DNA of 64,000 nucleotides from Epiperipatus broadwayi (taxonomy: Eukaryota > Onychophora > Udeonychophora > Euonychophora > Peripatidae): positions 122,001 through 186,000 of the forward strand of contig JAQFVV010000185.1 of assembly GCA_028023455.1 (NCBI GenBank), read 5' to 3'. Shown in pieces: positions 51,191-62,822 of the stretch; position 1 is the first letter of the stretch; each line of letters opens with the position of its first letter. Both the position numbers and the translations under genes were made by a program. Under the pieces are notes generated by a model that saw only the letters and a program-made list of their open reading frames with translations, ran no database searches and had not been told where the DNA came from.

Positions 51191-51639
51191 AGTAATATCT
51201 CTTTTCCAAGAAATTTGATTATTTCCAATAAATTACTATTTTTACATACAATTCTATAAAAAGACAATTTAATGAAAAAGGAATAAAATCATACTTTTCT
51301 TTATTCTTTATAATATTACAAATATTATTACTATTAAATAAAATACTTTTAACAAATTTATCAGAGTAGCCAATGATCTTTTTGAAAGAAAGTTATCCCA
51401 TTAAAATTATTTAATCTTCTATTTCTATAACAATAATTTCTTAAAGCAGTTTCTTTATGAGATATAGATTGAAAGATATAAGGTTAACTCTTAACATAAT
51501 AAGGATTACATACCAAACAATTATTATTTACATTTCTAATCACCAATAGGTTTAAAAATTTAATTTAATAAAATCTAACCCCCTTCTCCTTCTACAACAT
51601 ATTTTATAGTTTGGATATTGAGAATATATATCAACTGTT

Positions 51640-52018
51640 AATAGATTAAGGAGTATTGATGTTTTTATGTCTGTGTTGGCTAAACATGGATCTTTATCAA
51701 AGAAAATTATTAATGTTATTAAAGATTTACTTTTATTATTGGAGGATTCTATGTATTTTACTTATAAAGGTAATTTTTATAAGATTTAGGAAGGGTGGAT
51801 AATAGGTTATATTATTTTTCCTTTAATTTGTTCAGTTTATATTAATTATTTGGAAGCAAAAATTGACATTGAGAATGATTGTTTATATTTAAAGTTATAT
51901 GTTAGATATGTTGATGATTGTTTGTTTATAGTTGAGAATGATAAAATGAAAAAGTTGGTAAATGAGTTTAATTATTTTGATTCTTTTATGAAATATGTTG
52001 TAGAAAAAGGGGAGGGAT
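51640..52018 (+). pseudogene. PLE reverse-transcriptase palm fragment
   Basis: A plus-strand frame with one stop (about 51790). It contains a substrate-side helix region, the motif B remnant, and motif C YVDD with both Asp codons intact. It ends at a stop at 52018 where the right arm begins. Confidence 0.75.
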
Positions 52019-52871
52019 AGATTTTATTAAAATAAAATTTTTAGTTATACTGATGATTAGAAATGTAAATAACAGTTGTTTGGTATGTAGTCATTATGTT
52101 AAAAGTAGAGTTAAGACTATAATTAAACCTGATAACTATCAATCTGTATCTCATAGAGTAGCTGCTTTAAGAAATTATTTTTATAGAAATAGGATATTAA
52201 ATAATTCTAATGGAGTAACCTTTTTTCAAACAGATCAAAGATTATATGAGTGTTGGCTACTCTGATAAATTCGTTAAAAGTATTTTATTTAATAGTAATA
52301 ATATTTATAATAATGTAAAGGGTAAAAAAAATATGATTTTATTGATTTTATTTGTTTAGAAATAAGAAAATTGCTTGGAAAAATGTTATTACTTTGAATA
52401 ATTTATTAAATAATACAAATGGAATTTTTGGATAGAAAGACTATTCTTGGAGTAGTATATATTATGCCTTGGTTTTTGTAAGAAGGTATACATAGGTCAG
52501 AGTAGTTTGAGCATAAATAAAAGTAGTTTAGAAATAAATAACTTAGTTCTGCTTTATATATCCTGACAAAGATACAGGCCACACTATTAATTTTGATGAA
52601 ATTAAAGTTGTCTTCTTTGAGAGAAATAAAATAAAAAGAAGAATTAAAGAATATTTACTATTAAAAATTTATGATTCTGAAGAGATTAACTTATTTAAAA
52701 GTTTTTTTTAATAATAAGGGTGTATGGAATGTAAATGAAATTATGGGTAATGTTTAATTTAAATATGTTATTTTGTAGTTCTTTACACTTGAAAAGTCTC
52801 ATTATAACAGTTAAAGTCTTGGTAATGTTTTAGAGTTTATTTTTTTGGCTAGTCTGTGTGAGTTGTGAATT

Positions 52872-52961
52872 TGTGATAATTTTGATATATATATATCACA
52901 TACTAATATCAGTGAATTATGTGATAATTTTGATATATATATATCACATACTAATATCAGT
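52872..52961. repeat. Two tandem 48-bp units, each with a small palindrome
   Basis: TGTGATAATTTTGATATATA..ATCAGT starts at 52872 and again at 52920, nearly identical. Each holds TGATATATATATATCA, a 16-bp perfect palindrome. It lies just 3' of the foldback PLE. Confidence 0.85.
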
Positions 52962-54369
52962 ACAGCCCTAGATATATTATCAATGTTGCGATTGCACTTT
53001 TCTGCATTCTTTAAATTGTAATTATATATAACTTTCAGGTGAGATTGTGTATCACTATCATATAACTTCATTCAAAATATATTATTCCAAAAATATAAAA
53101 AAATAAAAATAATCACAAGGCCTCTTGCCTTAGAAGTCACACAGCATTCATGCACCAAAGTGATAGGCTAAGTACAATAGTTCTAGTTAATTATTTAACA
53201 AAAATTGAGATATTTTACTTTTATACCACTGAATTAGACTATATAGGTTATAGTTAATATCCATTATTATATAACATATGCTGTAAATTACCATTAGTGC
53301 ATCTTTAACTGTGTAATGTTATAATGAGATAAATCACAAAGTAGTAGACACTGGTTAAATTATTAATTCATAAACATCTATATGATTGGCAATCAATCTT
53401 CTCTCATTTTACCTAAAAGCAAATTTTTATCTATGCTAAAAATGTAATAATGTAATAAAGGATAAACTATGTCAAAGTATTGCAATGTACATCTTTTCAG
53501 TTTTATGACTTTAATAAAAGTAATTGACGCATTTTAAATTCAAAACATTTTAATCTGGCATTGAATTTATTATTATATAATTAAGATTAATTTTGGCATC
53601 TTTGCAAATAATTGTTTTAGACATATATCTGCTTAAAAATTTCCATTTCTATAATAATTAAATGCTTTTTATTTAAATCACCAAAGCATATAAAATTTCA
53701 AAATATTTTTGAATATCGTAAATGCTAATTATTTTATCAAAAATCATGTGCAAAATATTAATTAAGACTTCAGGGTGTTTTAGTTAATAAAATTATCATT
53801 TTGTGTAGCATATTTTTATATTTTCAACTGTAGTGATTTTCACAATAAATGTTTAAAATCATTAACAAATTAAAAGCAAATAAATGTATATATTTTTCAT
53901 GCTTTTATGTTTCAAAGACTATCATGTGCAGTTTAGCATAGTGCAAAAGTGAAAAACTCAAAAGCTAACAATTTCTGATCAACTCAAATTAAAAAAGATA
54001 TAAAATAGAGTTCCTATTAATCAATTAAATGGAAGTTTTATATTCAGTCTTTCATTTGAATGCTTTAATAACATCATGCATTCATTTACCTTGCATAAAA
54101 CTATTGTGATAGAAAATGTTTGGGTGAGAGTGGTGTATTGAAGAAATATTGAGCTGTTAACAGGAGTACAAAGTTCCAACTAGTTGATATCCCTAACTCA
54201 TCTGATGAGTAAATTTGTGTGCAAAATGCATGCGCACTGAGAGAGGATAGTAAAGTTCAAACGGAGGAGACACTTTATTCTATTTGATCTATTATAATTA
54301 TATATAAAGTGTGTGCTTTATAAAAAACTATTATTTTATATAATTGTAACAACAAAAATTCATACAAGT
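52962..54369. other. Noncoding A+T-rich DNA
   Basis: Nothing supported. 54110-54275 is less A+T-rich. Confidence 0.45.
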
Positions 54370-54375
54370 TTTTAT

Positions 54376-54518
54376 TTATTTTTTATTACGGGAAACAAAT
54401 ACAATTTACAGCATGAATCTGTTAATGTACATTCATCGTTGGTTATACTTTTATAACTTGGCTAGTATCTTCTGAGCAGGAGGCTCGTCGTCCAGAGGCA
54501 ATATTTGCGCCCAGGTGT
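54376..54518 (-). CDS. Probable 3'-terminal coding exon with poly(A) signals, product unknown
   Basis: On the minus strand a splice acceptor CTCTATGTAG|AC (exon from 54518, with a CCTTTCCCCTCTC pyrimidine stretch upstream) opens a frame reading TWAQILPLDDEPPAQKILAK then Leu and a TAA stop at 54453-54451. The frame also stays open upstream through KTLMRLYVD. About 70 bp past the stop are AATAAA and AAATAAA (about 54390-54376), followed by A+T-rich DNA. GC content (about 52% over 54460-54530) and CpG in codons contrast strongly with flanking DNA. The acidic-Pro core and amphipathic tail look like a conserved C-terminus, but I do not recognise the protein. Upstream exons would lie at higher coordinates; none was identified. 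Confidence 0.55.
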
Positions 54519-57055
54519 CTACATAGAGACGCATAAGTGTTTTTATACATATTGAGAGGGGAAAGGATATTATTTTTACTTTCAAAATTGTTATTTTGTA
54601 AGTCTACTCTTCTAGAATATATGATTATTTATTAATACATAATATGATCAAATTATTACAGCAAATGATAATATAAAAAGGATTTAAAATTTTTTTTTTT
54701 AAATTTACGTAATTATCCGTTTTAGTATGAAACGATTCTACTCGCTGTTTATAAACATAATCACTTTAATAATATTCTTTTTTTAAATCAAAGTAAACGT
54801 ATTTAATGCCAATAACGCAGTTCTATTTTTAAATATATTTTTTGATAGCACCGAATAAAAAGTTTCGACTATTTTTTCACACATTTAAGCTTGACTGAAA
54901 ATTTAAAATTATCAGATAAGTGTAAATCTTTGATGGCTATTGTATTTCATTTTCTTTTTTTTTTTTTTGCAAATAAAAATATCATGACAAAATAGATGGT
55001 GAGAAATATAAACATCTGTAGAAAAAAATAGATTATCAGTGAAAAATAAATGATAGAGATTAAAATGATTTGATTGATAGTTCTTTCAAGAAGATGTTAT
55101 ATAAAAGTATATGAAAAATTAGATGAATGCTATAAATCAACATTCACAAGTGAATATTAAAAATATTTTATTGTAAAAACTAATAATATATATATAGTAT
55201 TAGAGGCAAGTTTGAAAAAGTCAGTAAAATACATATAATGAAAATTTAAAGAAGCAAGTTATTATTTGATCATTTAAATACAAATGGAAAATTCAAATTT
55301 GATATTTTTTGCAAGATGAAAAGTTTAATCGAAAAGGAAATGTCACATTATTTTTAATTATCTTGAATTTTTTTTTTTAAATATTATAAACAACGGACAT
55401 GTTTTAGTCGCATGGTAGATCAAACATAATTCTACAAAATTTGGTTTCAATTTTTTAATTATTGATGTAAATTACGATTTTGTAATAAATGGTCATATCG
55501 CGACCTCATGTAGATTAATCAATGTCATTTATTACTTGGATGTGTCAGTAGAGGGTTTTGGTGGTTATGGCCATGAGCACATACTAAATCAGTACCCAAC
55601 AGATTAGTGAACATGAATGGGAAACTTAGATTAGTAAGTACATTTTATATAATATCTTTGATAAATAACAATTATTTTATTTGGTTTATAGAAATTACTT
55701 TTGAAATGTTATGATAAAATTTTATAATAAATACCCTAATCTTAAATAGTCCACTGCAGACCAAATGCATTTCTAGGCATTTGTGTTAAAGGAATGGAGA
55801 AGGAAATACATTACTCATCAGTTTAGTCAATTGTTTGTTGATGAAGGTTTTTAATATTTTCAATTCTGTTTTCATTAAACAGTTTTATTTAACTTAGAAA
55901 TTTTTTTTGGTTGCTTGAATCAAATCTTGTAACTGGCTTTTAACATATTTATATTTAAATGGACTTTTTCAATTTTTTAAATGTGTTAGGTATCAATGAT
56001 AATGTAATATAACTTTGAAACGTTGAAGATTGTTCACCTATTGATGGGCCAAATTTTGAAACTCATAATATCAGTTTTATAAGTTTTAATAATATGCACT
56101 AGATAGCAGTATATTTTTTAAAAATAATTTTTATGGAATATTTACTAAAATGTACTTATAGTTACTTAAAATAAAAATAATTGAAGAATGAAATTTTAAT
56201 TTCTCTGATTGTTTAAGTAGCTGTTATTAAAATATTGCCTTCATAAATAAGCAAAATTTCACAAATAATCTTAAATGCATGCACAAATTTTATAAATACA
56301 GCAATATTGTTTAAAAGTTATATTTTTAAATTTGAATATGAATAGTTACAAAAAATCTCTTGCTGAATATGCAATACTAAAAATGAACAAAATAATATAA
56401 ACAAAAAAAATATTTTCTAAAAAGTGATCTTATTTGATTGGATGAGTAATGCACTACAAACTAAAATATATATATATATATATTTAAAAAAACACAGTTT
56501 AGATTGGTATATTTAACTTGAAATAGAAGTGTGTGGGGAAAGGTGGGGTATTCATGTGTCTTTAATCTCCAAGTTAAATATATTAACTCAAAATATAATT
56601 GAAGAAAAATAATACTTTTTGGCATTTAGTGTTTTACTTACTTATGCAATTAAATAAAAGTATTTTAAATAAATTATTATACATATACAGATGTTATTCT
56701 TTCTAGCTACAAATCGTTTGCAGATCAATATTTATATAGCTAACTTACTATAAAATTGCTCCTGAGCTTATTTGGAAATCATCTTTAGTTAAAATAATTA
56801 TAAACATATTTTTAGATCAATAATTTAACAGTTTGGTAGATTGAATATAAACCATCTATCTAAAAAATCTTAAATTTTCTTGCAAATATTCAGGTATGTA
56901 AAAAATTTATTGAGTTTCATTCAGATTTAAAAACATAAGTTCTGGCAATTTCAGATATTGTTTTAAATAAGATAATAACTCTATTATAAAACTATTACAC
57001 GATAACATACTTTTAATTAAAATTAAAAATAAATTTAATGTTTTAACAGGGTTTT
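54519..57055. other. Noncoding A+T-rich DNA, probably intronic if the 54.45 kb exon is real
   Basis: No further exon was recognised. 55490-55620 is less A+T-rich (with TCGCGACC). A small inverted repeat TTAACTTGAAA / CCAAGTTAAAT lies at 56512-56580. Confidence 0.4.
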
Positions 57056-57059
57056 ATAG

Positions 57060-57430
57060 AAGTACAAACATTCAGACTAATTAAAAACAATAAGCATTGC
57101 TAATTGCTCTACAAGCTTCATGATAAATGCTTAGCCAGAGAAAGCATTTAAAATTTCTCTGTCATGAACCACCCACCTAACCTCTGACCAATGGTTTTGT
57201 GCTTTGGTATTCCTCAGGATAGCTTCAGACACTAGATCTAAAAATTAAAGCCAGCATTTATCTAAAAGTTATCTATTGAGTAAATAATCTTAAATTTTCA
57301 AACACCTACATATCTTCAAACCTAGCTATACAACTCAAATAGCTATATGGGGCTGAGAGATTTTCCGCCAAACCATATATTTGTAGTCTTAGCAATATAA
57401 CATCGCATAAGACTTAAAGCAAAGACTAAT
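57060..57430 (+). mobile_element. Decayed relative of hammerhead family A
   Basis: CAAGCTTCATGATAAATGCT (57114-57133) matches the 45.1 kb unit. Farther on, AAATAGCTATATGGGGCTGA (about 57337) and TTAGCAATATAACATC (about 57389) match AAATAGCCATATGGGACT and TTAGCAATATAAAATC in the 1.3 kb foldback. On the minus strand CCTGAGGA (57219-57212), then CAAAA and ACCATTGGTC, resemble a hammerhead core with stem II and stem I lost. Confidence 0.5.
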
Positions 57431-59021
57431 TTTTTTTTTTTAAATTTTTACAAAATATAAATAAATTGCATTGTGTGCATGTATATTTATGTATATACAC
57501 ACATAATTTATTTAACTGATGCATGCATATTACAAAATAGATATGAAAATTTAAAATATTTAGATTAATTTGTCTAATTCAATTTTTTTTATCAATGTAT
57601 TTTTTTTAAATCAATAATTAAGCAAAAGATGTAATTATAGACAAAAGTTTTAGGGTCTTCTATATTTTGTTAAGATGAATTTTATTTTATTATTGCTAAG
57701 CTGAACACAAATTAAAAATCTTGATTTTATGTTTTAATTAAAAATAATATAAAAAAAACATCTTTGTATCTCTTTTAATATTGTCAGTTGCATATAGTAT
57801 TTATTGTTAAAGTTGTCTTTAATTAGAATTATTTTGATTTTGGTTGACTAAAATAATTTTCTAACTTTTGCCAATGTGAGCGAATTGGTTTTTATAACAC
57901 GAAAATATCTATTAAAATTCAAAAAGTGGTATAAAACAATTTTAAATTAAAATGTTATACTTATAGTGTTTATGAACTGAAAAAAAAACAAAATCAAAAA
58001 CTTATCATAATAAATAATTATACATTTTTGTTGAGTAATCCATAGTTATGATTGCGAAATAAATAAATATTCCTCTGGTTTAAGTAAATATTTTGTTCAT
58101 ATAAACATCTCTGAAAATCTTTATACAAATTTATAGCACTATAGAAACTTGAAAATTTTTTCATAGATATAAAGTGCCTCATATAGTTCAGCACAATGTC
58201 AAACTTGTGGACTCAACCTGAAGGGTTCTGAATTAATTTTCAGATGAATAAAGGCCATTAAAATATATTATGCCAATCTACCACTTGATTATTCAATTAC
58301 CACATGACCTCCTAAGTAAATAATTATTTAATTAACTTATTGAATGAAAATATTATCGAGTCAATAATGAATGACAGAGAACTGAATCTATTTTGAAAAA
58401 TAATATAAACCTTTACTATACTGAAATAACTTTGTTTTTAAATACATTATCAACATTTTCCAAATGTATTATATTTGGGGAAAAAAGTTATTGTCAGAGC
58501 AAATATGATTCAGATATTATTATTTTTATTTTAATGTTTACCAATGCTAGAACCTATTTTTAGATTGATAAAAATAAATGATTATGCCCACTTCCCAGGG
58601 TCCAAAGTAGGGTGTAGAATGCATAATAAATTAATACCAAACAATGTCAAATAATAAAAAAGTGATGAGAATATTTATTCTAAATACATAAAAAATAAAC
58701 AAAAATTATTATCATTAGATTTTTTTTGCTGTCAGTTTTTTTTTTTTATCTTTAGCTTAAACGTTTTATAATTGTATAATATTTAAATTCTGCAACATGA
58801 TTATTTCACAATTAAAATCTAATCAGTTTTAGTTTGATATTTATGAGAAAAAACATTGTACATTATGTTGGAAGCTAGAAATTGTTCATTAGGTAGTTGA
58901 CAAAACTGTTTATTTTACAAAATAATTATACTACAAGAGCCAATTAGGTAATTTTTTAGCATGATGTCTTAGAGAATATAAATTACATGTAAATCGAATG
59001 TCTGGTTTCATCATAATGTGC
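57431..59021. other. Noncoding A+T-rich DNA
   Basis: Nothing recognised. Confidence 0.5.
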
Positions 59022-59040
59022 ATATATATATATATATGAT

Positions 59041-59298
59041 TTTGCTGCTTCAGATCAACATATAGATGATGGTAAAGGAGATCTGGGTAATTTAGAGGTG
59101 GGTGTAGTTAACCAAATAGATAATGGATTGATAATTGGCACTGATTTTAATACAATATCTAGCATAGATACAGAGTTTGATATTAATAGGGATTATTCTA
59201 GTAAACAACATTTACAGGGTCCAACATTAATTAATATAGGGGCAATCCCTAAACGTTTTTCTAGACATCTAAATAATAAGCAGGTTATAAGTAATTGA
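59041..59298 (+). pseudogene. PLE N-terminal segment 1
   Basis: The frame is open from FAASDQHIDD at 59041 (no ATG needed; first ATG at 59098) to TGA at 59296. Past that stop the same frame continues KLRKLYDKLVRCRQHISNF to about 59450, so the stop is a lesion rather than a real end. No enzymatic motif. In PLEs this region precedes the RT and is poorly conserved. Confidence 0.6.
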
Positions 59299-59522
59299 CA
59301 AACATTACATAGTACATCGTTTCTTAAACTTAGGAAATTATATGATAAATTAGTTAGATGTAGACAACATATTAGTAATTTTGCATATTTTATTAACAAT
59401 AACATAATTCCTAAAGGCCTCAGAATAAAAATTATTGCTAATTTATAGACCAATTTCCTAGGGAACATGCAATTAAATGGGATAATACAATAAGAGAAGC
59501 ATCTGTTGCATTAATACATATT

Positions 59523-59735
59523 TTGAAAGATGCATTTTTGGTAAGACTTAAATTACTTGAAAAAGAAATTATACATTTTGGTAGTTGTAATTTAATGAAT
59601 ATAGATGAACAGAAGGAATTACAGGAATGGGTTTTTTTGAGAGAGAAATTATTGGTGAAGAAATTTCATAATAAAATGTATCATTGGTTCAAAGTTATGG
59701 GTAATGAACCAAGATTTGAATTAGTTACTAATTAG
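59523..59735 (+). pseudogene. PLE N-terminal segment 2
   Basis: A 70-codon segment in another frame after the shift near 59460: helical, charged (LKLLEKEIIHF, WVFLREKLLVKKFHNKMYHW), ending at TAG 59733. It continues in the same frame past the stop into the 59757 segment. Confidence 0.6.
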
Positions 59736-59756
59736 TCACAAACACTAATTAATTGT

Positions 59757-60164
59757 ATGACTTCTGATAATCATACTGTGTCGGATATTTCTACATCAGA
59801 TATGATTCCAATTGATACTGATCAATCATTTATATCATCTTCACATTCATTAGATTGTGCTGAAATGTTACCATCTGTTCTTAATAGTGATGCTGGTTTA
59901 GCATTGGTTCATAGAGTTACAGATTCTTCTGAATGCACTAACAATATTTTAGTTTCTGGAAATACAAATACTAATAAATCTAACTCAAATATTTATAGCA
60001 ATGACTTTTTATGTTTAGCTAATAAGGAAAACAATGTGATTAATCGAACTAACATTAATCTTAGTGAGGCAGAATGTTCACTGTTAAATAAAGGTTTATC
60101 TTTTTGCCCTACAGTTCAGTCATTTTATCAAAAAAAAACGAATTTAAAATTCATCAGGATTTAG
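59757..60164 (+). pseudogene. PLE N-terminal segment 3 (Ser/Thr/Asn-rich)
   Basis: A 135-codon, low-complexity acidic/Ser-rich linker (SDNHTVSDISTSDM, NTNTNKSNSN). Its end QSFYQKKTNLKFIRI overlaps the start of the RT frame at a run of eight A (60131-60138), the likely frameshift site. Confidence 0.65.
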
Positions 60165-61618
60165 ATAATTTTTCAAGAAGACTTAGATTAAGAGAATTTT
60201 TTGGAAACCAAAAATGTGATACTATTGGGAAATTACGATCTGATTGGACACCACCACATCAAAGGAATGTGTTATTAGATACGTACATTGATAATGTATA
60301 TCAGGATATTATTAATGAAATTATACTTAAACAACATAGTAAGTATAAGAGTAATTTAATATTGAGAGAGATGAATGCATTACGCAATTTAGTGAAAAGA
60401 CAGGATACTATTATAAAACCAGCTGACGAAGGTGGATCAATAGTAATTATGAATAAAGATAATTATGTTAAAAAAGCTCTGGAGCTTTTAGATGATAAAA
60501 TTTTTTATGAGCCTATTTCACTAACCACTATTAATTCATTATTCAAGGGTATACTTTTTAGTTTAAAAGATATGAGAGCTAGGGGTCTTATAAATAATAA
60601 TGTATATAACTTTTTAGTATCAACCAAAATTCATCCTAGTAGTTTTTATATTTTGCCAAAGATTCATAAACCTGGTTGTCCAGGCAGACCTATTGTAGCT
60701 AGTACTGGTAGTCCTACAGAAAATATTTCAGCATATGTTGATAATATTATTATATTTATTCCACCATCATTTAATTCTTATGTTAAAGATACTACTCATT
60801 TTCTTTGTGTGTTAGAAAATATTAAATCTGAATTACCAGTTGATTGTTTTTTGGTTACTTTGGATATTGTATCATTATTCACAAATATATCTCATGATGA
60901 TGGAGTTGAGGCTATTAAATGTGCTTTACAAGATAGAGAGTATGATCATGGACTTATTACTTCTATGGTTAAATTAATGTATTTGGTTTTAAGAAATAAT
61001 TTTTTTACTTTTGATTCTAGATACTATTTACAGAAACAAGGTACTGCAATGGGTACAAAGATGGCACCAAGTTATGCGAATATTTTTATGTCAAAACTAG
61101 AGTCCTCTATACTTGATAATGCTAAGCTGAAACCTCACACTTGGCTTAGATATATAGATGACATTTTCATGATATGGCCACATAGTGAAGGTGAACTTCA
61201 TAATTTTTTAAGTTATTTAAATAATTTTAATAAACATATTAATTTCACAATGAATTTTTCAAAATCAATTGCTCATTTTCTTGATGTTGAAGTTATTTAC
61301 ACTAATAGAGTTCTTACTACTACTGTATATAGGAAACCAACTGACAATAACTGCTATCTACATTTTTATAGTAACCATCCTAAACATTTAAAGGCTAATA
61401 TTCCTTATAGTCAATTTTTAAGGATGAAGAGGATTTGTAATGATGAGAAATTCCTTCAACAAAATAATAGTATTTTATATAATAGATTGCTCAATATGAG
61501 GTATCCTAAGACATTGTTGGATAATGCAGTGAGGAGATCTTCTTTAATTGATAAAAACTTCTTTTATCTGAAAAGAGTAAAAACAATTAGATGTTCCACC
61601 ATTGGTTCTTACTTTTAA
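60104..61618 (+). pseudogene. PLE reverse transcriptase
   Basis: 504 codons without a stop. Motifs: TIIKPADEGGSIVIM (103-116, the PLE KxADKGG box), FYILPKIHKPGCPGRPIVAS (181-200), motif A LDIVSLFTNI (253-262), motif B QGTAMGTKMAPSYANIFM (312-329), motif C RYIDDIF with the catalytic Asp pair (349-355), AHFLDVEV (390-397) and the thumb-like VYRKPTDNN (408-416). All catalytic residues are present. PLE RTs are related to telomerase RT and prime reverse transcription at endonuclease nicks. The ATG is probably not the true start, because the protein should continue from the upstream frame. The end overlaps the GIY-YIG frame by a shift near 61605. Confidence 0.85.
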
Positions 61619-62180
61619 CAGAGATTTACCTAATATTAACCGGATATTGGTGAAATATTTTAACATATTACAGTCCACAGATTATTTAAAATCTATTTTT
61701 TCTGATCCACCTAAGGTTGTATATCGAAAACATAGATCACTTAGAGATATACTTGTCAAAACAAATTTTATTAGTAGTTCTGAAAAGGAAAAAGGATGTT
61801 CTCCATGTGAGGATAAAAGATGTTTTACATGTAAACATATTGTTGTGACAAAAGTGGTCTTTAGTACTAAGAATCGTAATTTTAAATGGTATATTCCTAA
61901 TTATGTTACATGTAAAAGTGTTAATTTGATATATTTGATAGAGTGTAGTAGATGTTTAAACCAGTATATAGGTGAGTCAGCAAATAGTTTACATGTCAGA
62001 ATGACTAATCATAGATTTGACATTTTGCATAAGAATAAAGATAGACCGGTTTCAAAACATTTTAACTTACCGAATCATTCAATTGATGATTTAAAAGTAG
62101 TGATTCTTCAGGAAGGTTTTTCTTCTACAAGGGAGAGGAAACAAAAGGAGAGTTTTTTATTTTTAAATTCAAGACCTTAG
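61602..62180 (+). pseudogene. PLE linker, Cys cluster and GIY-YIG endonuclease
   Basis: 192 codons. Residues 1-60 are linker (NRDLPNINRILVKYF; PPKVVYRKHRSLRDI). A four-Cys cluster CSPCEDKRCFTC (66-77) may bind a metal. The GIY-YIG domain is at 108-190: NLIYLIECSRCLNQYIGES, catalytic-type Arg in LHVRMTNHRFD, and RERKQKESF with the Glu. The frame ends at RP*, but one frame over the DNA reads TLEPHGLNLNTGTITSLGY to a stop near 62240. That is the usual PLE C-terminus, so a one-base slip in the T-run at about 62145-62160 truncated it. Confidence 0.85.
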
Positions 62181-62735
62181 AACCACATGGATTGAATTTG
62201 AACACTGGAACTATTACATCTCTGGGTTACCTGGTCTCCTAAATGATTTCTATATGTGAGTTTTTTATGTGAAAATTTTCTTATATGAGGTTTTTTATGT
62301 AAAGATTGGTTATATGGATGTTTAATATCTGTGTTTAATTGGTTTATAGATAAATAATTAGTTATTATAAATTATTGTACTTTGCACTAACTATAATTTT
62401 TGATTAAAATGTATAAGTATTTTAGTTTTTAATGAATATTAATGTGAGCACAGCTATTTTTTGTATGTGAACATAGTCTAATTTTTCTATGTATGCACAT
62501 ATGTATATTTTAATTTTTAATTTTGGATTTTTTATTTTTATATTTATTTTAATTTAAATAGAATTTAAGCTTGATTAGGAGGGAATGTAGTTTTTTTTTT
62601 TTTTGTTTGAATTTTGTCATTGATTGGGTAGATATTCTGTGTTAGATTTTGTGACCAATCAGGGGGATTTTGATAAATTTTTAATCTTTTACCAAATCTG
62701 TAATTTTTGATTATCACCATTTTACTGTGTATTTT

Positions 62736-62784
62736 TTCCTTTCTGATGAAAACTAGTCCTCTGGTTGAAATATAATATTATTTA
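62736..62784 (+). ncRNA. Hammerhead-like motif at the PLE 3' end
   Basis: CTGATGA (62743-62749), one extra A, stem II AACTAG-TCCT-CTGGTT (62751-62766, 6 bp), GAAA (62767-62770), stem III ATAT-A-ATAT (62770-62778) and triplet ATT. Hammerheads at PLE ends are established. Stem I pairing is poor here and there is an extra base between core and stem II, so activity is doubtful. Confidence 0.6.
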
Positions 62785-62822
62785 TTGGATTTATAAGTCT
62801 TTTTTTGTTTATATATATATAA

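Larger units (their letters stand above)
50815..52765. mobile_element. Foldback PLE: inverted GIY-YIG arms around an RT core
   Basis: The left arm (about 50815-51605) is the reverse complement of the right arm (about 51985-52765). Examples are CTCTCAAAGAAGACAAC against GTTGTCTTCTTTGAGAG, and TCTACAACATATTT against AAATATGTTGTAGA. The loop (51606-51985, plus sense) encodes the RT palm: SLSKKIINVIKDLLLLLEDS, a degenerate motif B (IIGYIIFPLICSVYINYLE) and an intact motif C, YVRYVDDCLFIVEN (51894-51938). The right arm continues through linker and GIY-YIG (GVVYIMPW at about 52450, TGHTINFDEIKVVFFERNKI at about 52573). The left arm repeats linker plus GIY-YIG on the minus strand. Several stops interrupt it. 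Inverted partial copies are known for PLEs, and this is a clear case. Confidence 0.85.
59022..62822 (+). mobile_element. Nearly full-length Penelope-like element (GIY-YIG class)
   Basis: A 3.8 kb unit with TA tracts at both edges (59022-59037 and 62811-62822). Plus-strand segments run in order: N-terminal region (59041-59735, two frames), a low-complexity Ser/Thr/Asn stretch (59757-60164), the RT (60104-61618), linker plus Cys cluster plus GIY-YIG (61602-62180), and a 3' UTR ending in an HHR-like motif (62743-62779). The single PLE ORF is broken by a stop at 59296, frameshifts near 59460, 60130, 61605 and 62150, and a stop at 59733. The relatively few lesions make it the youngest PLE here. 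The Cys cluster before GIY-YIG suggests the Neptune-like group; that is inference. Confidence 0.85.

Noticed and set aside
54190-54245. CTGATGA at 54207 as a hammerhead core
   Set aside because: No stem II hairpin and no GAAA at the required position.
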